The position numbers and the translations under genes were made by a program. Source: Neoechinorhynchus agilis (lineage: Eukaryota; Acanthocephala). Taken from it: a DNA stretch of 64,000 nucleotides. Where the stretch lies: the NCBI GenBank assembly GCA_051530055.1, contig CM121342.1, positions 3,410,001 through 3,474,000 on the forward strand, read 5' to 3'. Below are positions 22,061 to 33,600 of the stretch, one piece after another (the first letter of the stretch is position 1; every line of letters starts with the position of its first letter). Under the pieces are notes generated by a model. The model was not told the DNA's origin. It made no database searches and was given only the letters and a program-made list of their open reading frames with translations.

Positions 22061-23593
22061 TCAAACGAATAAATTGTAGTAGACCAAAGCGGTAGAGGCA
22101 CATAAAGCAATATAAAATCGACTGATTAACACATTGGCCACTTTAAAATTTCGTTCTAGTTGAACTGAAAGTACGGCTGCGGGTACGTTAGCGATAAAAA
22201 ACGCAACAAACAAAAGCGTGCCCCTGTTTAATCCGAGTACTAAGATTAGTTCGTGAATAAAACCTGATAAAGTGAAGACTATGATCGAAGCTACCATTTT
22301 CGTGCATTGCTTAGTTAGTGGCTTATAAATCATATCTCTCAAATATCGATGAACTGGTTGGTTCCAACGATTCCACAACTGCATCAAGTTCGAAAAGTTC
22401 CACCATTCGTAATAAAACTCACGGTTTAAGTCGCCTGTAAATTCTCCCATTAAATTCAGAGTGTTTTGAAAAACAATGTAAGATATTGTAAAGTGCATCA
22501 TCGAGGCGAATGGCGTTAATCGAAATATAAGAACAAGAAGAGGTGCTAGATCGTATTTAGAATACTTATTTAGATGCTCATGAATGATTGGTATTGCCCA
22601 ATCGCTTGTCATGATAATAGATAACGCACTGAAGGCCATTATTTCGAAAACGCAACGTAAAATCATCGAGAAACGAATTCGGTGATAAAGGCGATCCGAT
22701 GGATTAAATATAAGCCAAGGATGGTATACAGTAATCATAGAAAAGAAATCGTCAATCGTCTAAGAAAATCAAAGCTAAAATGTACTTACATTTGGCCGAT
22801 AATTGGCGATCAATACGCCGGTGAAAGTAATTTATTTAAGACCTTAGCAACGATAAAAACGTATATTTAATCCCATTTTGCCCAGATGTAACTATTTCGC
22901 AGGGAAAAAAATAAATTATATTTTAAAATGTAGTCTGAACCACCAACCAATTGACGATCTCTTTCATAAAATGTGTGAATGACAAGTGCCGCTCGTATTT
23001 TCGTTCATAACAATAAAAAAGGTAGGAGCACATCTTTAGAAATACGAGAAGGCAATAACCTGCTCCTGAAATTCGTAGACCAATCTGTGAAGGACCAACT
23101 ATTGGATTGAAAGGAGTGCATAGATAACCAGTTATAATCAAAAAAACGGTTTGTGAAATCCCAAATATCGCGATCCTGGTCCGTTTCGATAGTACACTTG
23201 ATTGTGCAACAAAATATGCAAATAGTATCATCACATTTCCCAAGGTTATAAAAGTCCCCAGAATTAGGAGACCGTCCATTAAATTATAGACATGATCAAA
23301 TGAAATCAAAGGAGACATGTCCGCATATCGTCGATTTATAAAGCCAAGGAACGTAAATAGAGTCAGAATTCCAATCAAATATTGAGTATCTTTGGCTACA
23401 ACTGCGTACCGCATTTTGGTAAATTGCAAAATTCACGTTTTTAACGAACGATATGAGCCAAATGTCGCTTTTTCTCATTCTGTTGAGAGGAATTCCATGA
23501 ATCATTCGCTGGTGCCACTTGACTGTTTTTCTCACAGTAGTCAGCAATATGGAACCCTTGCAGAAAAATAGTAAGCCGTGTTTCGTTCAGCAT
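22061..23593 (-). CDS. ACAT/DGAT1-type membrane-bound O-acyltransferase
   Basis: Transfers a fatty acyl group from acyl-CoA to a sterol or diacylglycerol in the ER membrane. Exons: 23593-23446 (polar cytosolic N terminus, MLNETRLTIF..), 23401-22944, 22759-22061. Introns are 44 and 184 bases and the joins keep phase (C|TT; 0). The product is about 434 residues with many hydrophobic spans. Family motifs visible: FYYEWWN (family FYxDWWN), WNQPVHRYLRDMIYKP, and the catalytic-His motif SGFIHEL. The block TIDDFFSMITVYHPWLIFNP matches the region before the second half of DGAT1/ACAT. The acidic residue in the first motif is Glu instead of Asp. Sequence alone does not let me choose between diacylglycerol and sterol as acceptor. 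Confidence 0.85.
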
Positions 23594-24024
23594 TTTATAT
23601 GATTTGCCACAGTTCATGACGCCAAATCTCGAAATTGTACCAATAAAAATTAACGTTATAGTTCTTGAATAACGAATTTATTATCGCGCAATTTGTAGGT
23701 CGAATCTTATCCTTAAACCTGATGATATGTTTTATTCAAAAGCAAAGGCAACATAGTCCTTGTGAAAAGATCATTTCTGTTTGATTTAAATGGAAGCAAC
23801 AATCAATCTTAACGAGTCGATGGATTTTTAAGATTATATTAAGCATTTTCTACAGGAATATTATTGTAAAAACCTCGGGGTTCATCTCATCTTCGTCTCG
23901 GATAATTTAGACCCATTTAGCGGCTTTTTTATGGTTACCAACTTAAAAAGTTCCGCTATCCTTCTGATTACAAAAACCCATTTGAGAACTTTGAATTATA
24001 AAATATATTGTTTTTATAGAGAGG

Positions 24025-24165
24025 AAAATTAAAAGAATTTATTGATTCCGATATTTCGGAGGGGTTGTTAAAGTGTTTTATTCGCACTTACTTAAACAAC
24101 CTTGATAAACGCGTACAAGATTGTGCCTCCGAAATATCGGAATCAATAAATTCTTTTAATTTTTC
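24025..24165. repeat. Palindromic element, decayed hammerhead type
   Basis: Arms aaaattaaaagaatttattg..gatatttcggag and ctccgaaatatcggaatc..ttcttttaattttt pair. Both retain the CCGAAATATC block (GAAA-UA-U-C) facing outward. The CUGANGA half is damaged (cttgataaac on the right). The centre ttaaagtgttttattcgcac is shared with 12748-12882. Confidence 0.65.
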
Positions 24166-24286
24166 ACTGGCATATAAAAAGATCATGAAAACAAAATTTC
24201 AAATGGACATCACATAATCTCGACACCAATATATTTACGCAACAATTTAATGCTAAAATTATTTTTTTACTAATTAATTGAACGCA

Positions 24287-24994
24287 TCAACGATGACGGT
24301 GGTGATGGTGATTTAAAGCACACATTTCTCTATGTTTCAACATCCTATCAGCTCTTCTTTTAAATATCGCAACCGCATTCCTAGCATCTTCGTTAAATGC
24401 GGCCTCTAAGGCGATATATAGTCCATTTGCTGGATAAATTGGTTGATAGCATATTCGTCCGATTCTAAAAGTAGTGTTCGTAGTGTCAAAGGTCACATCG
24501 CCGGCCTTTTCTTGAATAACAGATATCATCCGGGGAATGATCTCATCGATTGACTTGTAAATTAACTCACAATGATTTAGATCATTAGTGATGTATTTGG
24601 AAAGATCGATCTCTAGATCTGAACTGCATACGTCCATACAAAGATTGAACTTAAAGATAATATTGTCTGGTTCATCGTCGTGGTTTTCAACCGTTTCCTT
24701 AAAATCCTTTCCAACATAACGAAGTGTAAGATAATAAACTTTTTCGTCTTTCTTGTAACTTAGGCATCGATAATATGATTCCCACATTCCTTCTGTTATC
24801 CAATATTTATCAGGGATAAAGTCTAAGAGTTCACCTTGGTCATCGATGAATCTAAATCCTAGTTTAATAAGTAACCAATGAGCAAGCACGAGCATTGCAT
24901 CACTTTTGGTTTTTATATTGTAAATGTGCAACCGACACATTCGGTTTAATCCGGGGAATGTCTCCCAGTTTTTCTTCATATTTTCATTGCTCAT
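24287..24994 (-). CDS. PI31-like protein (FP domain) with His-rich tail
   Basis: PI31 binds and regulates the proteasome through an N-terminal FP dimerisation domain shared with Fbxo7. This 235-residue product, started at the ATG at 24994 (MSNENMKKNW), matches that domain's layout: a DAMLVLAHWLLIKLGFRF opening helix, an IPDKYW segment, strands YYLTLRYVGKD and IIFKFNLC, then DLSKYITN and a helix around YKSIDEIIPRMISVIQ. The proline-rich proteasome-inhibiting C terminus of PI31 is missing. Instead there is a short helix (AVAIFKRRADRMLKHR) and a terminal HHHHRHR run encoded by a CAC/CAT repeat. The open frame extends upstream to 25183, but those codons look like chance extension. Assignment is by pattern, not search. 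Confidence 0.6.
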   Translation of the reverse strand: MSNENMKKNWETFPGLNRMCRLHIYNIKTKSDAMLVLAHWLLIKLGFRFIDDQGELLDFIPDKYWITEGMWESYYRCLSYKKDEKVYYLTLRYVGKDFKETVENHDDEPDNIIFKFNLCMDVCSSDLEIDLSKYITNDLNHCELIYKSIDEIIPRMISVIQEKAGDVTFDTTNTTFRIGRICYQPIYPANGLYIALEAAFNEDARNAVAIFKRRADRMLKHREMCALNHHHHRHR

Positions 24995-25344
24995 GATTGA
25001 TTTTGTTGGAGTGTTTGTGATGAAGAAGATGTGAATATTGTGTTTTTTTCGCAATATATCATCCAATGTAGGTGTTTTCGGCACATTGATTCGGTTTGTG
25101 AGTGTTATTGTAAATTCGATGTTGACGATATTTTCCCTTTTGCCACTTTTTGGACAACATGAACAGATTATAATGATCAGCAACTAGAGCTGGAAACTTG
25201 ACACTTGTTTAATCTGTCTTTAATTTTTATTCGAAAATATTTGGCATAAGAATGTCACAGTTTCCGAGAACAACCATAATATTTATTTACAAAAACAAAT
25301 GAAGAAACGAATGGTGTTGCCTTCGTTAATTTAAATCATAAGCT

Positions 25345-25500
25345 CCGTAAAATTGTCGATACGTGAGGTACCGGGGAATGTGATTGGAATTATTGTGTTT
25401 AGAAGTCTTCACCTGCGGTAAATGATTATTTCGATTTAATAGACGTTCTCGGAACCTCGTGGGGTTCATCATCAGTTTGTTTGTTTGTATAAACAATAAA
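25345..25500 (-). repeat. Family-2 dispersed element
   Basis: Very close to the copy at 52521-52660 (shared gaggtaccggggaatgtgat, attgtgtttagaagtcttca, ggtaaatgattatttcgat). On minus, CTGATGA (25475-25469) is followed by a GAACC/GGTTC stem and CGAGAACGTC, i.e. a hammerhead layout with GAAA changed to GAGA. From 25501 to 26721 I see only AT-rich spacer. Confidence 0.65.
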
Positions 25501-26721
25501 TCTACAAACAAAAAAATTTCAATGCAAAATAATATCAATTTCTCTATATGAATGCTCGATTTTTTTGTTGTATTTAACCCAACTTCATTTTGGGCTGAAC
25601 AATGATAACATAAAATACCTCAAAGTGAATTTTTATACAGGGAAATTTTCTATTGGTCTAACTTCACAATATATTCATATTCGAATAATTTGCGAATATT
25701 TCACATCGCGAAGAGATGAGCCTGAAAATTTTAACCTTTTGGAATACTAATTTTTTTATTAATACCTCAACTTTAGTTAAAACACGACTTGTCTATGGCA
25801 TGAAATTCTTTACGAATACTGAACGATATAGAAAACGAAATATTTTTAAAAGTTAACGTTTTATTATAAATGTAAAAAGGAACTAAAAACTGTGGATCAA
25901 TATTTTGTTCAAAAATACAGTCGTTTTTACCATATTTCGGCCAAAATAACTTATTACCGTCAATCGGAGCTCAACAGTATTTGGAATTGTTTGATATTGA
26001 ACACTTGTATACCAAAGGGAGATTGAGCGCGGAACTATTTTGCTGTATAAATCAAAAATGCATCATATTTTTCTTATACTAATAATCTAAAATTCAATTC
26101 AATCGTTTTCTCTATATATATCCTTGAAACATTATTTAATATCTTTTGTTTATCAATCGTTTTCTCTCTAGAGAAAACAAAATAGAATGGATAGTCACCG
26201 GACACAACGTTTAACAGTTAAATATTCAAAGAATCCGACATTAGTGAAGATATTTTCCACAATTTTTAACCGCAATTTGTATTTTCATTACCGACTTGAA
26301 AATTAGACGCATTTTATCCCGAAAGCCGCTGCATTTTATAAAAATCGGTAAAAACGAATTTTCCTCTTGACAAGCTAATGACTGCTTTCCATCGTCAAAA
26401 TGAAATCAATTATTGGAATTTTTATCGTTGAAACTATTGGATTAAAGCCGCCTTCAAGATATGTGCTGAAAATCTGTACTTCAATGTGATACTCGGTTTT
26501 CTTTTAGCGGTTCAGAATCTACACAACTGACTCGGAACAAAATGTGAGTAGGAAAATAGGTATGGATACTCTGAAATATATGAGAATCTAGACTTAAATT
26601 AAAAAAAAGCGAAGAAGCGTTCTCATTCCTGAATTTCGGCACACCGAATAAGTAATAACGATTTAAAATACTTTATTCTTTTAGATGGGGACCAAAATAA
26701 TCCTTTTAGATTATCTCATTC

Positions 26722-27829
26722 ATGGCTTATGTTTCGTTTAATATAAAATGTAAGTTTCTAAGTGTATTTGAGAGCTCTCCAACGCTTCAAATAATCTTTA
26801 AAATCGTCACTTGTGTTTTCCTCGCTCTCCACCACCTACAAAAAAATCAAGTAAGTGCACACATTTGGACGGCGAGGAGTATAGACTGTCCTATCAACAT
26901 TATAAAAAATTCAGCGAAGCTTTACGATTCAAAACTTGCGTAAATCTTCACAATGAACTGCCGAAAGTTTATGTTTTATTTGATTCCGTTACTTCGAACA
27001 ATCGGTCTCATTGCGCTTCTATACTTCATCATTACCGATAATAAAAACTTTCAGAAAGCGAAAAACGAAACCAAATTTCTGGACGCTATTGAAATATGGA
27101 TACCACCGATTGCCTTTGCTGTCATCTCAATGGGGTCGGCTTGTGCCTATTTTTCAAGGAAATATACACAAACCATTTCTTTGATAATGTTGACCTTGGA
27201 GACCGGATTGCTTAGCATCTTCTGCTACATTTCTATTGGGAAAAGAACTCTGGTATCGATTTCAATGATAATCTTCCTGGTATTCCATGCTGTTGAAGTG
27301 ATAATGCATCGTTTGGTGTCTAATAGAACAACTTAAAATAAACTGAGATTTGAATTAAATAAAAGATTTGATTTTGAACGTATTGAATATTACAGATTGC
27401 TGTTTTACATTGCGAAATTTCTATCAAGTACCAATCAAATAGTAAAAGTGATCAGGATACTTACAGTTCAACTGGCGAACTTGATAAAAATAACCTTCAG
27501 AATCCTGTCATTCATCATTGTTAAATTTGTATTGCCAAGTTGAGACGTAAATCACAGTAATAGCCAATGGTCAAAAAATATTTATTAGATCAATCAAACA
27601 TCTAAGGGGCTTTTATTAGCGGCACAATGAAAAACAATAATATTCGGAAACAATATCGTTTGCTTTTTACGTACGTTTTCAGATCTTTAACGTGAAATAA
27701 TAGCGATAAATATAATCTTTTGTGTTGCTGATATGAAAAGGTCTATGATTCAAGAGATCACATAAAAAGCCAAGAGCCTTTGAAAATATTTTTGCCTTTA
27801 ATAGAAAGTTAAAATGAATTCATGCCAAG
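26722..27829 (+). repeat. Duplicated gene unit, copy A
   Basis: Direct copy of 29554-30618. About 310 bases before and about 490 bases after the divergent coding part are roughly 98-99% identical between copies by eye, while the central 285 bases are only about 75% identical. Confidence 0.85.
26953..27336 (+). CDS. Small four-TM protein, paralogue A
   Basis: 127 residues starting MNCRKFMFYL. Four hydrophobic segments: LIPLLRTIGLIALLYFII (about 10-27), IWIPPIAFAVISMGSACAYF (48-67), ISLIMLTLETGLLSIFCYI (75-93) and SMIIFLVFHAVEVIM (103-117). The topology resembles small tetraspan (MARVEL-like) proteins, without diagnostic residues. The 5' flank, highly conserved in copy B, contains a longer upstream frame without a conserved ATG, plus CAA|GTAAGT and ttcag sites, so an upstream exon or 5'UTR intron is possible. 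Its partner at 29785-30138 is 10 residues shorter in the first loop. Confidence 0.65.
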   Translation: MNCRKFMFYLIPLLRTIGLIALLYFIITDNKNFQKAKNETKFLDAIEIWIPPIAFAVISMGSACAYFSRKYTQTISLIMLTLETGLLSIFCYISIGKRTLVSISMIIFLVFHAVEVIMHRLVSNRTT

Positions 27830-28429
27830 AAAACAGATTTGAAGGTTAAATCACTCAAAGATCCATAGAACAAATCCAGAACGAATGGTGGGCTTTTGAA
27901 GCACGGAGGCTACTTCTTCGCGGGCACCCGTGCAATTTACGGTCGAATTCATTAAAAACCAGCCAGATCAAAAAAGACCCAAAGGAAACATTTTCACAAT
28001 AGAAGAAGAAATTCGCAGTAGATGGAAGGAACATTTTTGAGATTCAAAAATAGCAGTGTTTAAAACGAGTTATACAACATAAATCTCACTAACCATGGAC
28101 CTTCATCCGAGTCTCGCAAAAATGAACAGAGCAAACAAGCAGCTTAAGACTCCTGGACCTTTGGGCAGCAACTCACGTTCTAAATTCATATCGTTTCTAT
28201 TCTGTAAAACCCCGAAGATTTTCCTCCGTTTAATAATATTGCTACCAGAACCGCATGATTTCGTTATCCGGGCGGTTGGAAGGGGATTGCGTTTCCGCAA
28301 ACAATGCGAGAGTTCTGGACATCAGCTCGGTAAAGCCTCGGACCGCTCAACAAAGTGGGACGAATTTTCCACACTTTGATGTCGCTGCTTTAATACACAC
28401 TTCAAATCTCCATGCGTTTTTGGTAGATT

Positions 28430-29340
28430 CCTAAGGAAAGCGTAAGACGGCGAAATCTTGAAAAATAAAGATTTTTTTCGTCCAAGTGTCCATTAAAAAA
28501 GACCAACCATGCGGAGTATTTCACAAGATTCGGTACTTATAAGACGGCGAAGGCTTGCTCAAACTCAAACAAATGGTGAGGAAAACCGTACTTTGAGTTC
28601 CATGGACATATCCGGATAAATTGCAACAACAAACAAATTGGTTCAACTCTACGTACGAATAATTTGGGAAAAAACAAATGCTTCAAAGAACTTGTCTAAC
28701 AAGTCCCGGAAACCACCTTTAATCCTTCAGCATTAACGACACTCCGCTGGAACAAGTCGACCATTTTTCATACTATAAAAGTTTACTGCAAAGCATTACA
28801 AACCTTGATGAAGAAATTAAGTCAGAATGCTGTCTTTGAAAAACTCTAATGAGTATTCAACAACCTGGACCTAAAGAAAGCAACGAAATTCCATATCTAG
28901 AGTAAAATGGTCTTGACAACATTTCTATACTCTTCGAAACGTGGACGACTAAACTATAGACCATCAAAAGCTGGAAAGGTCTCACCAAACGAAACTTCAA
29001 AACATTCTGAACGTAAGATATAAGTAGAAAATCATTAACGTTGCGATTCTCAATTTAAAATCCTTCATCAGCGTTTAAACTTGCAAAGAAATTCTGATTA
29101 TCGTGTACCAAACAACTTGTGTAAAGAACATTTATCAATGGAAAAAGAAACTAAGAGATCCCAAGCAACGCTTCGAATACCAGTTGGAAACGAAATTGCA
29201 AAATGACAGTATTAACCTGAAAAACTGGACCACGAAATCAAGAATGACATTCAAAGACGCAACAAGAAAAGTTGAACTCGACATCCGTCGGCACCATCAC
29301 GAAAATCGAATACGCGGGTCCTCAGTTTCGTTGTCCTTAA
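28430..29340 (+). mobile_element. Decayed reverse-transcriptase remnant (non-LTR type)
   Basis: Plus-strand translation, with stops and frame shifts, shows late reverse-transcriptase landmarks: an IWEKTNASKNL stretch (cf. IN..KTK), INDTPLEQVDHFSYYKSLLQ then NLDEEIKS (cf. the EVV..FKYLG..LDEEIKSR block), FETWTTK (cf. ETWT) and later GLTKRNFKTF. These are typical of endonuclease-RT retroelements. At 28431-28455 a degraded motif related to the 44-kb hairpins (gtaagacggcgaaatcttg) is also present. The region separates the duplicated four-TM genes and is dead. 27830-28430 contains only unsupported frames. Confidence 0.5.
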
Positions 29341-29553
29341 AATCCTTGCTTTAGAATTGGTTGAGTTTTTCATCTACTAACGCATAACAAATGCTTTAAC
29401 CAAATACTCGGATCGATAGAAGCAAACGACCATTTTGGAGTACTTTTTTTTACAGACCCGAGCATCAGGACTATAATTTGAAAAGAAAATTCAAAGAAGC
29501 ATTGTAATCCCTGCAATCAAGCGCATCGATTTATTGAAACCCATTATAATGAC

Positions 29554-30618
29554 TTGGCGGATGTTTCGTTTAATATAAAATGTAAGTTTCTAAGTGTAGT
29601 TGAGAGCTCTCCAACGCTTCAAATAATCTTTAAAATCGTCACTTGTGTTTTCCTCACTCTCCACCACCTACAAAAAAATCAAGTAAGTGCACACATTTGG
29701 ACGGCGAGGAGTATAGACTGTCCTATCAACTTTATAAAAAATTCAGCGAAGCTTCACGATTCAAAACTTGCGTAAATCTTCACAATGAGCTGCCGAAAGT
29801 TTATGTTTTATTTGATTCCGTTACTTCGAACAATCGGTCTCATTGTGCTTCTATACTTCATCATTACCGATATTGAATTTCTAAAAGCTATTGAACTATG
29901 GATACCACCGATTGCCTTCAATGTTATTTCAATTGCATCCGTTTGTGCTTATTGTTCAAACAGATATACACGAACGATTTCATTGATAATGTTGACCGTG
30001 GAGACCGGATTACTTATCATTTTCTGCTGCTTTTCCTTCCCGAACAGAAGTCGTCTTGGGATTCCAATGATCATCTTGTTAGTTTTCCATGCTGTCGAAG
30101 TGATAATGCATTGTTTGGTGCCTAATAGAACAACTTAAAGTAAACTGAGATTTGAATTAAATAAAAGATTTGATTTTGAACGTATTGAATATTACAGATT
30201 GCTGTTTTACATTGCGAAATTTCTATCAAGTACCAATCAAATAGTAAAAGTGATCAGGATACTTACAGTTCAACTGGCGAACTTGATAAAAATAACCTTC
30301 AGAATCCTGTCATTCATCATTGTTAAATTTGTATTGCCAAGTTGAGACGTAAATCACAGTAATAGCCAATGGTCAAAAAATATTTATTAGATCAATCAAA
30401 CTTCTAAGGGGCTTTTATTAGCGGCACAATGAAAAACAATAATATTCGGAAACAATATCGTTTGCTTTTTACGTACGTTTTCAGATCTTTAACGTGAAAT
30501 AATAGCGATAAATATAATCTTTTGTGTTGCTGATATGAAAAGGTCTATGATTCAAGAGATCACATAAAAAGCCAAGAGCCTTTAAAAATATTTTTGCCTT
30601 TAATAGAAAGTTGAAATG
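29554..30618 (+). repeat. Duplicated gene unit, copy B
   Basis: Second copy of the unit at 26722-27829 in the same orientation, about 2.8 kb downstream. Homology starts at ggatgtttcgtttaat and ends at ttgaaatgaattcat. Confidence 0.85.
29785..30138 (+). CDS. Small four-TM protein, paralogue B
   Basis: 117 residues (MSCRKFMFYL..). The first 29 residues are almost identical to paralogue A; thereafter it shares IWIPPIAF/LWIPPIAF, ISLIMLT.ETGLL and VFHAVEVIMH but differs at many positions, synonymous ones included. Loop 1 is 10 residues shorter. The four hydrophobic spans are kept and the frame is intact, so both copies look like functional genes. Confidence 0.65.
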   Translation: MSCRKFMFYLIPLLRTIGLIVLLYFIITDIEFLKAIELWIPPIAFNVISIASVCAYCSNRYTRTISLIMLTVETGLLIIFCCFSFPNRSRLGIPMIILLVFHAVEVIMHCLVPNRTT

Positions 30619-33600
30619 AATTCATTGCTCGAAGAGCCTGTCATTATCATCGTAATGACGACAAATAATTTATCAATATTTATTTTGTAAATACAAAATT
30701 TGCGATATTTTAAAGCTTCAGGCGAGAAAATGTCTTAGCGTTAAAAATCATCAAGTAATTAGTTTTTAATATTCTCTTTACCACATAATAATTATTTTTC
30801 GTGGTAATCAATATAATGACAATTGAGCACAGGCAAAAAACGAAAAGACAAACTTCGATTGAGAACGAAGATTTTGTTACTCGTCCTTGTTTTTTTTGCT
30901 TTTATGCATAAATGATTCTAAAATCACGATTAGCTTTATAAAAGATAAAAGGACATATTTTTGTGAGCATATATTTTCTTCATGACAACCATGACAGTAG
31001 ATTGGCAGGTGGATTGATCCTACGATTATATCTCATCCTTAAGTCCCTTATGACTCTAAAGCTGCATGTCAGCAACAATCATTTCTTATATTGCTTCTAG
31101 CGAGCAGCACCGCTACATTCACATGAAGGAAGGCAATATGACGGGTCGCTCGATGGTGAAATCTCTTAAACCAAGACTTTCTCAGTGGCATGAAATGTTG
31201 CGGCCAAAGTCTCGAATTTGATTCTAAAAAATCGGACGTTTTCATCGGTTAAGATCACAAAATAATTCAATATAACTATCGAAACTGTTCGTTATACTTT
31301 GTAGTCGGGTTGTCATTGTGTTCCATTCGGTTAATCAGTATTTTTGTTCATGAATGTTTAGATCTATTTAATTTTTTTTGCCTTATCGGAAAACTGCCAT
31401 GATTTTTCCCCGTTTTGCGCTTAGTTATTTTATCCTCTGGGAAATCATGGCTTGTGGAGCACTCTTCAGACAAAACTTATTTTTACTCGCTTGGAGAAAT
31501 GCCCTCATTGGCGCATTTCATTTAATTTTTATTCAGTTTTCATTGCTAATAATTCACATTACGAACCTATGAAATTCCAATGAGCACTCTTTAGTTCTTT
31601 TACCGTATCGTGCGATTTTAAAGTTTTAAAATTGCGAAGATGCAATCGTTTTTGAAATTCGAAAATTATTGCTGCACACAACACTGTTCACTTCCATTAG
31701 TTTTTAAGGTTTATCCTTTTAAAATAAACTGTCGGTTTTTCTTAAATATATATTTGCATTTATTGAAATTCGTAGTTATCCCGATCGAAAACGAATATTG
31801 TTAGACGATATTCGATGCAATCGGTTTCGCGGAGGAACATGTAAGAAGAATAAAATGGCAAGAACTTCTGTCAAATGGCATTTTAACAAAAGAAATCACT
31901 AGTTCCCAAAGCTTTTTATTAAATCTGAAGACGTTTTCTTGTTTTGAATGACCTCCCGGTAAAGTAATAGCCTCATTTATATTGAACCTGAAAAAAAAGT
32001 AAATATGGGACTTACACTGAAATAGTCTTAAGAATTCTTAATAATCACAAAACCTTCAGTTCCATTAGCTATATCGCGATCCATCAACACAACAAATTAA
32101 CTGGCCAAATAATTTTTCTCAGCATTTAAAAATTCCAAATTAAAAGTAAGTTTTCTAAATAAGTAATAAAGTTAAAACAATGCAAAAAGTATTTGAATGT
32201 AAGCATTGTTCTCGTCGACGACATTGTTTCTATAAATTTTAGAGTCGTTTATGCACTTGCTACCAACGATGCTGACTAGCAACGAAATAGCTCGTTAGAA
32301 TGATGAGTTGTAGTGTAGATAATCGTTCATAAGTATTAGTAAGGGAGCAAAGAAGGATAAATCGCTAGACATTTTTTTGTTGATAGCTTAAAACAATCAT
32401 TTTTTAAGTCTAGCTTTTAATTTGAGTAATTTGAACAGTGTTTTACATGATATTGAGGAAGTTTTGCAAAGGTGGTACGAGGAAATATGTTTATTTCTTT
32501 TAAGATAATCGATTTCACCAGCTGAAAATGGGATGAATTTTATTTTACGACATTCAACGCTTTTGTACTCTAAAGATTATGTAACAATTTTTCGAAAGAT
32601 CTATTCACCAACCCTTATGAATCAACGAATAGTTTCTGATTCAAAAAAGCACATTTATCTCCTAATCATTTGTTAACTTTAAAATGAGTTAAAAAACCTT
32701 TTTCGTCGTTTTTAAATCTTTTCAAAAAGAAACATAACCCAGATTACCTTGAGGTAGATTGCCTTGGGTGTAATTGGCTGTAGAATGGAATGTCCCTCAG
32801 GCGGTTAGAATTCCAAGTCTCTTTTTTCCAGCTGATGATGGTATAAAATCACAAATTCGTCCTTTCAAAAATGTAAACGGATTTGTTGAAGTAGCACTTG
32901 GAACAGTCATTGAAAGGCGTAACACGATGCCAACGAGAAATGTCTCTTTGTCTTACACCTGCACATTGCGCACTAAGAGATCCGTAAACATATCATGATG
33001 TCCGGAAACAATATTTTATAGAGCAGCTTTTATACTGTCGGCTATACAATTGTTTCACTAGTAGAAATTCATAAGAATGAAGATCACTAAAATCTTTAGG
33101 AAAATTTGAAATAGTTCTTTATTTTGCATACATAATGTATTCTTATTCCATCTTCCATGCGCTAATTCTAAAAGCATTTACTCCGTTGTCAAATCGTAAT
33201 GAAGACAGATTACCTTAGACCATTTAAGCAATTCTTGTCGTTTTTGGTGGATTATTAAAATGTTCCAGCATTGAAATTTATCGCAACCTTCTTTAATCTG
33301 GAATCCTTTTTATTCTTATAGGCTGTTTTGTTGTTGTTGTCTACTACCAGTAAACAATTTTCCAATTGGTTCTCCAAATTGCGCTTTTGCCTTCAAAGGA
33401 AAACGACGATTACGTTCGATATAAAGCCGATATTTATCTTAAATCGCATACGTTCAGGGTCTCACGGCATATCCTTCGGGCCCCCGCGGAACCCAGCCGA
33501 TAATCGATTAGAATACTTGTTGTTTTGACCTTTAACCTAAACCAAACCAAGCTGAATAAAACGAACAATAATGTACCAGCTTGATACCGACTAACAGTTG

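Noticed and set aside
25326-25538. Minus frame of 70 codons
   Set aside because: Lies within the family-2 repeat and is not conserved in its other copies.
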